Source: Paenibacillus nuruki (GTDB lineage Bacteria > Bacillota > Bacilli > Paenibacillales > Paenibacillaceae). From it: DNA of 64,000 nucleotides. Each line of letters starts with the position of its first letter. Position 1 is the first letter of the stretch. Below are positions 1 to 8,436 of this stretch, one piece after another. Position numbers and translations under genes: made by a program. The notes beneath the pieces were generated by a model. The model ran no database searches. It was not told where the DNA came from and saw nothing but the letters and a program-made list of their open reading frames with translations. The DNA is taken from positions 1 through 64,000 of the forward strand of contig NZ_MDER01000024.1 of the NCBI RefSeq assembly GCF_001721045.1, in the 5' to 3' direction.

Positions 1-13
1 AAATAATTCATAG

Positions 14-958
14 TTATTTGGAGGTCTCTAATCGATTTCTAGGATTGAATTTTGTTAATACAGCGCGCTTTCTTTTGACGGATACCTCTGTATAAATCTC
101 GGTTGTACTCACACTAGAATGTCCCAAGATTTCTTGAACAGCTCTCAAGTCGGCTCCGTTTTCCAACAATTGAGTAGCAAAAGAATGACGGAGATAGTGG
201 GGAGTGGCACTTTGATTGATTTTTGCCATTTCTTTATATTTACAAAAAATATCTTCAATACCGTAGATCGATAAGCCATTTCCATACTTATTTAAAAATA
301 AGCAGTCATCTTTTGGATCAAAAGCGTCTCTTACTTTAAGCCAGTCTTGGATCTTATCAATCAGTTCTTTGCTAGATAGATAAAGTAGACGTTCTTTACG
401 TCCTTTGCCAAATATCACAACCACTCGATTGCGTAGATCGAGATCTTTTAGGCGAATCTGTACTAATTCCCCGATACGAATACCTGTTGAAAAGAGTAAG
501 TCGATAATGGCATCATTGCGGATACTTAATCGAGTACTGAATGCAGTTTTGAGGCGATTTCGATCATGTTCTGGAGCAGATAATAAACGTTTGATTTCAT
601 TGGTCGGTAACGTTTTAGGAATACGTTTTGCTGTTTTAAATCGTTTACCGAAATGAATTAATGGAGATTGATCGATCCAATGTTTTTGAGCTAAAAATAA
701 GAAAAATCCTTTAAAGGATATGTATTTCCGTTTGATGGTAGAATCTTTTAATAGATTCAAGTGACTCAATGTATTGAAATACAAATAGATTTCGGCTTCA
801 GTGACAGTTTCGATCTCATTCTCTACTAACCAATCATTGAACATGTTCAAATCAGATTGATACGCTTTGATCGATTTTGGTGATAAATTTTTTTCTATCA
901 ATAAATAATTGACATACTTTACGATATAATCGTTTAAATCCATCCGAGATACTAACAA
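14..958 (-). CDS. Tyrosine recombinase (XerC/XerD-like integrase)
   Basis: Site-specific recombinase that cuts and rejoins DNA through a 3'-phosphotyrosine. The N-terminal half is a SAM-like core-binding domain (SPKSIKAYQSDL). The C-terminal half carries the full catalytic set, numbered from the chosen start: R161 in TGIRIGEL, K185 in KGRKER, H254 and R257 in HYLRHSF, H280 in LGHSS and nucleophile Y289. The frame stays open upstream to 1033. A GGAGG lies 7 bases before an in-frame TTG at 958 and nothing supports the upstream ATG, so TTG is preferred (314 residues). It lies alone near the window edge, so it could be a chromosomal Xer-like enzyme or the integrase of an element lying to the left; no attachment site is visible. 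Confidence 0.88.
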   Translation of the reverse strand: MLVSRMDLNDYIVKYVNYLLIEKNLSPKSIKAYQSDLNMFNDWLVENEIETVTEAEIYLYFNTLSHLNLLKDSTIKRKYISFKGFFLFLAQKHWIDQSPLIHFGKRFKTAKRIPKTLPTNEIKRLLSAPEHDRNRLKTAFSTRLSIRNDAIIDLLFSTGIRIGELVQIRLKDLDLRNRVVVIFGKGRKERLLYLSSKELIDKIQDWLKVRDAFDPKDDCLFLNKYGNGLSIYGIEDIFCKYKEMAKINQSATPHYLRHSFATQLLENGADLRAVQEILGHSSVSTTEIYTEVSVKRKRAVLTKFNPRNRLETSK

Positions 959-1033
959 TTTCCATCCTCCAGTGTCTATACTAACTTCAATTTTTTCTGT
1001 ACATTCCATATCTTTAAAATACAGATTCTCCAT

Positions 1034-1442
1034 TATACCAAAATCAATCGCTTTAAAATGGATTGATTTATATGAATTATGATTGAGGCTTTTAATGCAT
1101 GCAGATTGATTGCAATCGTTAAAGGTCTTTTTAGCATGTCTACAGACTTAAATGAGATTTACATACATAAGCATCTACTTTAAATTTACCTACTATATAA
1201 ACTGTAAACCTACAAAGTAAAAACTCATCCTATTTTGTTCGTTACATATTAAATTTATAAACAGATTATTTTCAACCTTTACCAAAACCTATATTTCGAC
1301 ATATTTTGCGAAGATAAAAGGTTCTTATACTCAGAAGTGTTAGTGATGTAGACGTCTAAACAACTTGGAGTACTAACGCTTATAGTCATGATCGTTTTGA
1401 CAGATTACATATGTGCAGATCGGGTGGAGAAAGGAATGAATT
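1034..1442. other. Intergenic region ahead of the ABC/PHP operon
   Basis: Divergent AT-rich region of about 400 bases between the recombinase and the ABC operon. No convincing open frame is seen. It must hold the operon promoter, but no strong -35/-10 pair could be picked with confidence. Its most regular element is a 10-bp perfect palindrome at 1349-1358, listed separately. Confidence 0.5.
1349..1358. promoter_or_regulatory. Palindrome, possible GntR/UTRA operator
   Basis: TAGACGTCTA is a perfect 10-bp palindrome about 85 bases upstream of the first gene of an operon that ends with its own GntR/UTRA regulator. Regulators of the HutC branch often bind short palindromes with a central GTCTAGAC-like or TATA-like core, so an operator role is possible. 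This is position-based inference; no second copy was found. Confidence 0.3.
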
Positions 1443-2267
1443 ATGAAGTGGTATGTACAGGCGTTAGGTAAACGCAAAGTGGTAGAGTTTTTACTGTTGA
1501 TTGTGTTCGTTGTTTTCTTTCTAGGGCCGCTGCTCAATCTATTGATTCTAGCGGTATCTGGAAAATGGCAGTATCCTGCGGCTTTACCGCAAAGCTGGTC
1601 ATTGCAATGGTGGCAATTTGTTTTGAGTCAAGATGATGTATTGCAGTCGATCTCTCTGTCCTTTTTGATCGCTACTGTCGTTACGGTATGTTCGATCATT
1701 GTATGTGTGCCTGCGGCGTATGCATTTGCTCGTATTTCATTTCCGCTGAGTAAATGGTTTTTGTTTTCTTTTTTACTGACACATGCGTTTCCCAAAATGG
1801 GGCTTTACGTATCGATTGCAGTTCTATTTTACAAATTCGGGCTAATGAACACCTTTGTTGGGATTGTGCTCATTCATATGGTCAACACATTGATGTATAT
1901 GACATGGATTCCGGCTTCTGCTTTTCGCAGTGTACATCAAGCGCAAGAAGAATCAGCACGTGATGTTGGAGCAGGACCACTTCGAGTATTTTGGAAAATT
2001 ACGTTTCCGATGGCTTTCCCGGGTATTATGGTCGCTTCCATTTTCACTTTTCTTGCTTCCTTGGATGAAGCGCAAGGAACACTGCTAGTCGGGATTCCTG
2101 ATTTTAAAACGATGCCGATTATTATGTATTCGATTATTGCAGATTATCCCAATACAACAGGTGCTGTATTTTCAGTCATTCTCACATTACCTACAGTGAT
2201 CTTGCTAGTGGCGGCACGTAAGTTTGTAAGTGCTGATGTGTTGTCCGGTGGATTTCAAGTGAAATAA
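1443..2267 (+). CDS. ABC transporter permease (PotC/CysW-like)
   Basis: Inner-membrane permease, 274 residues, with about six hydrophobic spans, the first at roughly residues 15-37. The EAA-type cytoplasmic loop around residues 165-190 (ESARDVGAGPLRVFWKITFP) contacts the ATPase. It is of the type used for spermidine, iron, sulfate or phosphonate rather than CUT1 sugars. A GGAGAAAGG site precedes the ATG. It is the first gene of a same-strand run: permease, ATPase, binding protein, second permease, two unknown proteins, PHP hydrolase, GntR regulator. Having the two permeases separated by the ATPase and binding-protein genes is unusual. Confidence 0.88.
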   Translation: MKWYVQALGKRKVVEFLLLIVFVVFFLGPLLNLLILAVSGKWQYPAALPQSWSLQWWQFVLSQDDVLQSISLSFLIATVVTVCSIIVCVPAAYAFARISFPLSKWFLFSFLLTHAFPKMGLYVSIAVLFYKFGLMNTFVGIVLIHMVNTLMYMTWIPASAFRSVHQAQEESARDVGAGPLRVFWKITFPMAFPGIMVASIFTFLASLDEAQGTLLVGIPDFKTMPIIMYSIIADYPNTTGAVFSVILTLPTVILLVAARKFVSADVLSGGFQVK

Positions 2268-2319
2268 TCGATTTGATACATGTTCTAGATGAAATAAGAC
2301 ATAGAGAGCAGGAGGAGCT

Positions 2320-3402
2320 ATGAATACAACAGTAGAGTCACAATTATCGATTCGGAATTTGAGCAAAGTATTCAAAACAGGCGATGGTGTGAGAAATATT
2401 TCGCTAGATATCGCCAAAGGTGAAATGGTGACATTACTCGGCCCTTCCGGATGCGGTAAAACAACTGTTTTGCGTTCGATCGGCGGATTTTTAGAACCGG
2501 ATCATGGAGATATTTTGATTCGTGGAAATAGTGTATTGAATTTGCCTCCTGAAAAAAGACCGACAGCGATGGTATTCCAAAGCTATAACTTATGGCCGCA
2601 TATGACGGTGTATGAAAATCTAGCATTTGGTCTCAAAATTCGCAAATATAAAAAGCCCGATATCGAACGTGAAGTGACAGCAGCGTTGGAATTGGTGCAA
2701 CTCAGTAGCGCAGCAAGCAAAAACCCTACCCAATTATCTGGTGGACAACAGCAACGAGTCGCTTTGGCTAGAGCTTTATTGTTAAAGCCCGATGTGTTAT
2801 TGCTAGACGAGCCCTTTTCAGCATTGGATGCCAAGCTACGGATGGAGATGCGCGAAGAATTACGGGATATTCAGACATTAACAGAGATGACGATGGTATT
2901 TGTCACGCATGATCAGGAAGAAGCCTTGTCGATCTCAGATCGAATTGTAGTCATGCATGGCGGGCAGATTGAGCAGTTATCGACACCACAAGAGATCTAT
3001 GATGCTCCGCAATCGTCATTTGTAGCTAGCTTTATCGGTCGTATCAATGTATTGAAGGGGGTGAGTGATGGACAGCATATTACAGTCGGTGAATTACGTG
3101 TACCGAATCCCAATGTAGCATTACCGATTGGAGATTGTATCGTTGCTGTCCGTCCAGAAGACATTTATCTGTCAACGCAAGCAGGGGGCTTAGAAGGTCA
3201 GATTCGTCAGGTGATGGTACTCGGTCATTATGCAGAAATATCAGTCAATTATAAAGAAGAAACGTTAAAAGTATTTGTGCCTCGCGAACAAGCAGCTACC
3301 TTACATCCAGGTCAATCCATCTCACTGATGTTTCATAAAATGAATGTTTTTCCAGCCATCAGTGTATCCGAAGTAGCACCAAGACAAGAAGCTCACGCTT
3401 AA
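2320..3402 (+). CDS. ABC transporter ATP-binding protein (PotA-like)
   Basis: Cytoplasmic ATPase of the importer, 360 residues. The sequence shows Walker A GPSGCGKTT at residues 41-49, the Q-loop, the signature LSGGQQQR near residue 140, Walker B VLLLDEPF near 160 and the H-loop VTHDQEEA. A C-terminal TOBE-like beta region follows (VRPEDIYLS onward), the usual architecture of spermidine, iron and phosphonate ATPases. An AGGAGGAG site precedes the ATG. It is co-transcribed with the permease 52 bases upstream and the binding protein 39 bases downstream, so the system has its own dedicated ATPase. Confidence 0.93.
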   Translation: MNTTVESQLSIRNLSKVFKTGDGVRNISLDIAKGEMVTLLGPSGCGKTTVLRSIGGFLEPDHGDILIRGNSVLNLPPEKRPTAMVFQSYNLWPHMTVYENLAFGLKIRKYKKPDIEREVTAALELVQLSSAASKNPTQLSGGQQQRVALARALLLKPDVLLLDEPFSALDAKLRMEMREELRDIQTLTEMTMVFVTHDQEEALSISDRIVVMHGGQIEQLSTPQEIYDAPQSSFVASFIGRINVLKGVSDGQHITVGELRVPNPNVALPIGDCIVAVRPEDIYLSTQAGGLEGQIRQVMVLGHYAEISVNYKEETLKVFVPREQAATLHPGQSISLMFHKMNVFPAISVSEVAPRQEAHA

Positions 3403-3441
3403 ATCATTTTAAAAGCAGTTATTTTAAAGGAGGATGTTCTT

Positions 3442-4599
3442 GTGTTTAACAAAGCTAAAATGAGTATGCTATTGATTCTTGGATTATGTCTAGCAATGGG
3501 GTTGGCAGGATGCGGTGGCAAATCAGCTACAGAAGCAGCAAGTGCAAGCAGTAATTCTTCTACACCATCGACAGAAATTTCATTGTATACCGGTGGTTCT
3601 CTCAATGTAAAAGAGTTATGGGAAACGTTGATTCCAGCTTTTGAACAAGCCAATCCAACGATCAAAGTAAAATTGGTCTATCTTCCTTCAGGTACAGGTG
3701 GACAATCAGCACTGGATCGATTGTTAGCTGCCAAGCAAAGTGGACAAGCCAATGTGGATGTCGATTTGTATGAAGGTAGCTTGGATGATATCTCAAAAGG
3801 CAACAAAAATGGAATCTGGGCGAAACTGGATACAACAGGTGTGCCTAATCTCAACAATATTGATGCTAGTGTACTTAAACAAGTAGATGATATGGCTGTG
3901 CCTTACCGTGCTTCTTCTGTCGTACTGGCGTATAACAGTCAAAATGTACCTAATCCTCCCAAAACAGCAGACGAGCTATACGATTGGATTCGTCAACATC
4001 CTGGTAAATTTGCCTATAACGATCCATCTACAGGTGGAGCAGGTAGTTCATTTGTAACTACAGCGATCTATAACTTTTTGCCTGCTGAAGATATGAACAG
4101 TAGTGATCCTGCTATCGCCCAGAAATGGGATCAAGGATTTAACTTATTGAAAGAACTAGGGCCTTCTATGTATCAACAAGGAGTCTATCCGAAAAAGAAT
4201 CAAGGCACTCTAGATTTACTCGCTAACGGTGAAGTTGATATGGTTCCTGCATGGTCAGATATGGCGCTTGAACAGACTAGCAAGCAATTATTACCTGACA
4301 CGACTAAGCTGACGCAGATTAGCCCTGCTTTTACAGGTGGTCCTTCTTACTTAATGGTTCCCGAAATGTCGACCAAAAAAGAAGCTGCTCAAAAACTGCT
4401 TGATTATGTCCTGACACCAGAAGCACAAACGATTGTGGTGAACAAAATGTATGGATACCCAGGAATTAAATGGGATCTGATGTCTAAAGAATTACAAGAT
4501 AAATTTGCAAGTGTCTCCGCTTCATACCGCCAATTTAACGGTGGAGATCTTCAACAAGAGATTTACAAACGCTGGCAGACAGATGTCGCTGGTCAATGA
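3442..4599 (+). CDS. ABC transporter substrate-binding lipoprotein
   Basis: Extracellular binding protein of the importer, 385 residues, GTG start behind AAAGGAGG. A lipoprotein signal peptide (hydrophobic residues 6-23, lipobox LAGC) indicates a membrane anchor through the following cysteine. The mature part begins with a serine-rich linker, then the fold typical of the iron/spermidine/phosphonate group (YTGGSLNVKELWETLIPAFE). The ligand cannot be read from the sequence. The stop codon overlaps the start of the next permease (ATGA), which indicates translational coupling. Confidence 0.9.
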   Translation: MFNKAKMSMLLILGLCLAMGLAGCGGKSATEAASASSNSSTPSTEISLYTGGSLNVKELWETLIPAFEQANPTIKVKLVYLPSGTGGQSALDRLLAAKQSGQANVDVDLYEGSLDDISKGNKNGIWAKLDTTGVPNLNNIDASVLKQVDDMAVPYRASSVVLAYNSQNVPNPPKTADELYDWIRQHPGKFAYNDPSTGGAGSSFVTTAIYNFLPAEDMNSSDPAIAQKWDQGFNLLKELGPSMYQQGVYPKKNQGTLDLLANGEVDMVPAWSDMALEQTSKQLLPDTTKLTQISPAFTGGPSYLMVPEMSTKKEAAQKLLDYVLTPEAQTIVVNKMYGYPGIKWDLMSKELQDKFASVSASYRQFNGGDLQQEIYKRWQTDVAGQ

Positions 4600-5435
4600 T
4601 GATGAATGCTAGTGTGAAAAAAGGGATACTAGGGCTTGCTCTAGTCATCCCTTCCTTTCTTATTTTGTTTTTTGTCGTGATTGTGCCTATTGTATATGCT
4701 ATTCGAGAAAGTCTGATTGATGAAAATGGTAGTGGCTTCGGATTAGCCAATTATATTCGTTTATTCACTGAACCGACGATGCGTAAAAATATTATATATA
4801 CCCTAAATGTAACGATTGTGTCTACTTTATTATCGTTAGTGATTAGTTACTCTTTAGCTGTCTATTTACGTTTTGGTCATGGTTGGGTTGTGAAATGGAT
4901 TAACCGATTGTACTTTATTCCGATGTTCGTACCCGGTGTTATTGCGACTTACGGTCTGATCACGATGTATGGTAATCATGGTTGGTTGTCACGCCTACTG
5001 TTGTTGATCGGAATCGATACTTTTCCCAAAATTATCTATGATTATAACGGTTTAGTGCTTGCCAATCTGTGGTTCAATATTCCATTTGCTACGATGTTGC
5101 TTAGTTCTGCTCTGGCGGCAGTCCCTAACTCGGTAATTGAAAGCGCACGTGATGCTGGAGCGAATATAGGGCAATTATTTTTCCGCTTTGTATTACCCCT
5201 TTCATACAAAACGATGTGGGTAGCTATCACGTTTATTTTTATGGGTGTGATCGGAAGCTTTACTGCTCCTTTTCTAATCGGAGCTAATTCACCTCAAGTA
5301 TTAGGTGTAGCCATGCAACAAGTCTTTTCTAATTATCAGGAGACACATACAGCAAGTGCTATGGCTGTGTTGATGTTCTTACTATGCTCTGTCATGGGGT
5401 ATTTCTATATTCGAACGATGGGGAAAGAGGGATAA
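4596..5435 (+). CDS. ABC transporter permease (PotB-like)
   Basis: Second permease of the importer, 279 residues, with six predicted spans starting at residues 12-32 and an EAA-type loop ESARDAGANIGQLFFRFVLP near residues 185-205. The reading begins with three consecutive ATG codons; the first overlaps the binding-protein stop (ATGA) and there is no strong ribosome site of its own, so re-initiation after the upstream gene is likely. Together with the 1443 permease it would form the heterodimeric channel. The stop lies 2 to 5 bases before the next start. Confidence 0.9.
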   Translation: MMMNASVKKGILGLALVIPSFLILFFVVIVPIVYAIRESLIDENGSGFGLANYIRLFTEPTMRKNIIYTLNVTIVSTLLSLVISYSLAVYLRFGHGWVVKWINRLYFIPMFVPGVIATYGLITMYGNHGWLSRLLLLIGIDTFPKIIYDYNGLVLANLWFNIPFATMLLSSALAAVPNSVIESARDAGANIGQLFFRFVLPLSYKTMWVAITFIFMGVIGSFTAPFLIGANSPQVLGVAMQQVFSNYQETHTASAMAVLMFLLCSVMGYFYIRTMGKEG

Positions 5436-5440
5436 TCGTG

Positions 5441-6793
5441 ATGAATAAAACTCAAAGCCACTCTACCGTTATCAGTACTATACAACTGAATACATCATTA
5501 GAACGTTCACAACGTTGTTATATGCAATGCGAAGTGACTGCCAAAGGATTCGTAGAACTTCATCTGAAGGCAATGAGCAATAGTCACTGGCAACAGAAGA
5601 ATCATGAATCTGCAATAGTTCGTATGTATGTGAATCAACAATATAATCAAGATTTGATTTTGTTTTATGGCAAAGAGTCTTTTGTATATACTCGCCTGAT
5701 CGGGCAATTAGAAGCAGGTACGTACGAGATCGAATTAGAGTTTCGTGAGCAAGAATCACCTTCCAAAGTGAATCTTGTTTATTTGGAGCAGTGTGAATTT
5801 CACTGGATCAGTCCTGCCTCTTCATCAGCGCTCGTTTATCAGCATACTCCGATTCTGTACGGACGTAATTTGACTCATGATTATGAAAGCACATTTACAG
5901 ATACACCACTGCTACTGATGTACTGGATGCAACAGAAGGAAAGTCGAACCATTATTGAATATCATATGGTTTTTAGTCATGAAGATGAAGGCACACCGTC
6001 AGGTTTATTGATGAGTAAGTGGGGCAGAACAACAGATATTGAATGGATGTATCGGGTAGAACTTGATCTTGCAGGTCATCTTCTTACAGCGACTTATCAA
6101 GGCCCTAATCACGTCACAACTGCTTTTCAAGGAAATACCGATTGTGGAGGTCTACCTATTTTGCAAGCAGCAACAGCCAACGGAAATTTTGTAGATGAAG
6201 TTCGTTCTGATTATCGGTTGATTTTGCCACCATCATATCGCTGGTATCCTGAGCAAGAACCTCGTGAGCAGATTATGAGTGATTATCCATTTACGTATCA
6301 GGTCACCAATTGGGAAATGAATCGTCAGTATATTGTAGAACGTAATCACGATGCTTCTTCATGGAAACTTGGCGATCAGCGTCAATATTTGTTTATCCAA
6401 AGCTCCAAGTTTGCTTTAGATGTCTATAATTCACGAGCAGACGTACAGCAGACTTGTCTTGATTATCAAGTACGTTTGCAGGGACAAGATGAATGGTTTT
6501 CTTCTAGCTTTGGCGATTTACGAGTAGCTGATTTTCGTGCTGCTTATCAAGGCCCTGATTTACATTTTTCGACGACCATTAAGTTGCGTTCTGGTATATA
6601 CGTAGATCAGATTGCTGAGATTCGAGTCACTCTTTTACCAGAAGGGGTTAATCGTATAGGAGTGAAAGGGATCTATGCCTTTATGCTTGATCATGAATAT
6701 GTACCGACTAAAGGGATTCAAGCTTCTACACAGGTCGAACTCACTTCAGATGCACCTACACAGACATTATGGAGTTGTATGACACTTATATAG
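5441..6793 (+). CDS. Unknown beta-rich protein of the ABC/PHP operon
   Basis: Protein of about 451 residues that I do not recognise. It has no signal peptide and no membrane span, so it is probably cytoplasmic. The pattern is alternating polar/hydrophobic strands with many Tyr, Gln and His residues, suggesting beta-sandwich or jelly-roll domains; residues 10-125 look like a carbohydrate- or ligand-binding module. I chose ATG 5441 (GTG 5438 is also possible) because GGGAAAGAGG lies just upstream and the longer frame to 5384 would overlap the permease. Its place between importer and PHP hydrolase suggests it handles the imported compound; that is inference only. Confidence 0.75.
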   Translation: MNKTQSHSTVISTIQLNTSLERSQRCYMQCEVTAKGFVELHLKAMSNSHWQQKNHESAIVRMYVNQQYNQDLILFYGKESFVYTRLIGQLEAGTYEIELEFREQESPSKVNLVYLEQCEFHWISPASSSALVYQHTPILYGRNLTHDYESTFTDTPLLLMYWMQQKESRTIIEYHMVFSHEDEGTPSGLLMSKWGRTTDIEWMYRVELDLAGHLLTATYQGPNHVTTAFQGNTDCGGLPILQAATANGNFVDEVRSDYRLILPPSYRWYPEQEPREQIMSDYPFTYQVTNWEMNRQYIVERNHDASSWKLGDQRQYLFIQSSKFALDVYNSRADVQQTCLDYQVRLQGQDEWFSSSFGDLRVADFRAAYQGPDLHFSTTIKLRSGIYVDQIAEIRVTLLPEGVNRIGVKGIYAFMLDHEYVPTKGIQASTQVELTSDAPTQTLWSCMTLI

Positions 6794-6855
6794 AGATAAA
6801 TGCGATAACATAGCGACCCAGACAGATCAGTGAATAGGAAAGGGGATATTTATAC

Positions 6856-7302
6856 ATGGAGAAATGGTTGAATGTGTCTGGTCGTATTGATTCATCCGCT
6901 ACACAGACTCATATTACGTATACTTTTCCAATACTAGAACAGTCCTCAATGATTCGGATTGAGTTCAACTATACACCCAAAACATTAACAGATACCCATC
7001 AGGCCAAAGAAATGATTGAATCTGCCATGTTGAAATATGGCTATAACGATCCACAAGTGCAAGACTGGCAGAAGTATGCGCCTTTACACAATCTGATTAC
7101 TCTTTCTATTGATGATCCGCAGACACATCGCGGTCAAGCTCATCGGCAAGATCCGCAACAGACACACTTTTTATCAGCAGATCATGCTTCTCCTGGATTC
7201 TGGAAAGGATTCAATCCAGTAGGGCAATGGAAAGTAACGTTAAGTATTCATTCTGTTGTTACACCTGAATGTGATTATCAGCTTGAAGTATGGGGGAACT
7301 AA
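6856..7302 (+). CDS. Small beta-sandwich protein preceding the PHP hydrolase
   Basis: Protein of 148 residues, ATG behind AAAGGGGAT, no signal peptide. Near residues 75-110 it has an LSIDDPQTHRGQ segment followed by HASPGFWKGFNPVGQWKVTL and ends in a YQLEVWGN strand. From memory, many CehA/McbA-type PHP proteins carry an N-terminal domain with this order of motifs (DP..RG, ATPG, G.W.V.L); here it seems to be encoded as a separate gene directly before the PHP domain. The stop is 4 bases from the next start. Likely a partner or accessory domain of the hydrolase; function unproven. Confidence 0.75.
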   Translation: MEKWLNVSGRIDSSATQTHITYTFPILEQSSMIRIEFNYTPKTLTDTHQAKEMIESAMLKYGYNDPQVQDWQKYAPLHNLITLSIDDPQTHRGQAHRQDPQQTHFLSADHASPGFWKGFNPVGQWKVTLSIHSVVTPECDYQLEVWGN

Positions 7303-7306
7303 CAAG

Positions 7307-8392
7307 ATGAAATGGATACCTTCTGAATTACATACCCATACACTGCATAGTGATGGACAACATACATTAGATCAACTTGTTCAATCGGCGCTAGCTCTAG
7401 GCATTGATTGCATTGCGTTAACCGATCACAATACACAATCAGGGCTACAAGATCGTCAACGTGTACAAGCAGAGACAGGTATTCATATCGTGCCCGGGAT
7501 GGAATGGACAACTTTTTATGGACATATGCTTACACTCGGTATTCACGATTATGTAGATTGGCGTAGTTATGGTATTTATGATATTGAACAAGGGATAGAT
7601 GAAGTACATGCACAAGGTGGACTTGTGGGGATTGCTCACCCATTTCGTATTGGTAGCCCTATCTGTACGGGTTGTTACTGGGAATATCCTATCTATAACT
7701 GGGAAAAAGTCGATTATATTGAAGTCTGGTCTACCTTAATGCCTGCTATAAAAAAGGATAGTCAGCGTGCATATGCTTGGTGGACATCTTTACTTAATGA
7801 AGGGCATCGTATTACAGCGACTAGCGGGCGGGATTGGCATCGAACAGAAGATCATGATGCACCTGCGGCTATTACGTATTTGGGCACAGAAGATGAAGAT
7901 CAGTTGTGGTATTCATTAGATATCGTACAGACTTCCGATACACCGTTTACCGATCATGTAGAGTTGGAGCCTAAAGATAATTCGGTTCTTACAGCTATGC
8001 GTCAGGGAGCAGTCACGATTACGATGGGGCCACTACTTACATTTACAGCTCATGTAGTTAATCCTATCCATGATAATCATGCGAAACGGTATAGCATTGG
8101 GCAAGAAATCGATTGTCCACAAGATCAAATCTTAAAGTTAGAAATAGCATTAGATACGATCTGTCGTCAAAAACATTATCTGTTAGTGGATCAATCGTTA
8201 CGCTTGGTGGTGAACAGTAATCAAGGAATATTGTTCGAACAACAGATTCCTGTACAGACAGAAGTCTATGATTGTGAATTGGTACAAGCAGAGGCATTAA
8301 GCTGGGTACGTGTAGAGTTGTATGGGTATTTTGCCGACATGTATAGCATGATTGCGTTCACGAATGCGATTTATATTACACATTCATCTTAA
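7307..8392 (+). CDS. PHP-domain metallohydrolase (CehA/McbA family)
   Basis: Predicted metal-dependent phosphoesterase or amidohydrolase-like enzyme, 361 residues. PHP motifs are complete: H9-T-H11, D40-H41, E66, H73, I-A-H111-P and the closing GRD177WH179. These residues normally bind two or three divalent metals. Known PHP enzymes include histidinol phosphatase, nucleases, cyclic phosphodiesterases and the carbamate hydrolase CehA, so substrate class cannot be fixed. I chose ATG 7307 because GGGGGAAC precedes it and the reading to 7256 would overlap the upstream gene. Its place in an importer operon suggests it hydrolyses the imported compound. Confidence 0.85.
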   Translation: MKWIPSELHTHTLHSDGQHTLDQLVQSALALGIDCIALTDHNTQSGLQDRQRVQAETGIHIVPGMEWTTFYGHMLTLGIHDYVDWRSYGIYDIEQGIDEVHAQGGLVGIAHPFRIGSPICTGCYWEYPIYNWEKVDYIEVWSTLMPAIKKDSQRAYAWWTSLLNEGHRITATSGRDWHRTEDHDAPAAITYLGTEDEDQLWYSLDIVQTSDTPFTDHVELEPKDNSVLTAMRQGAVTITMGPLLTFTAHVVNPIHDNHAKRYSIGQEIDCPQDQILKLEIALDTICRQKHYLLVDQSLRLVVNSNQGILFEQQIPVQTEVYDCELVQAEALSWVRVELYGYFADMYSMIAFTNAIYITHSS

Positions 8393-8436
8393 ATATATAA
8401 CTTATTGCATGTGATCATACGTATAGAAAGGATGAA

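Noticed and set aside
405-656. Plus-strand frame of 83 codons inside the recombinase
   Set aside because: Shadow of the recombinase, whose catalytic residues are intact on the other strand.
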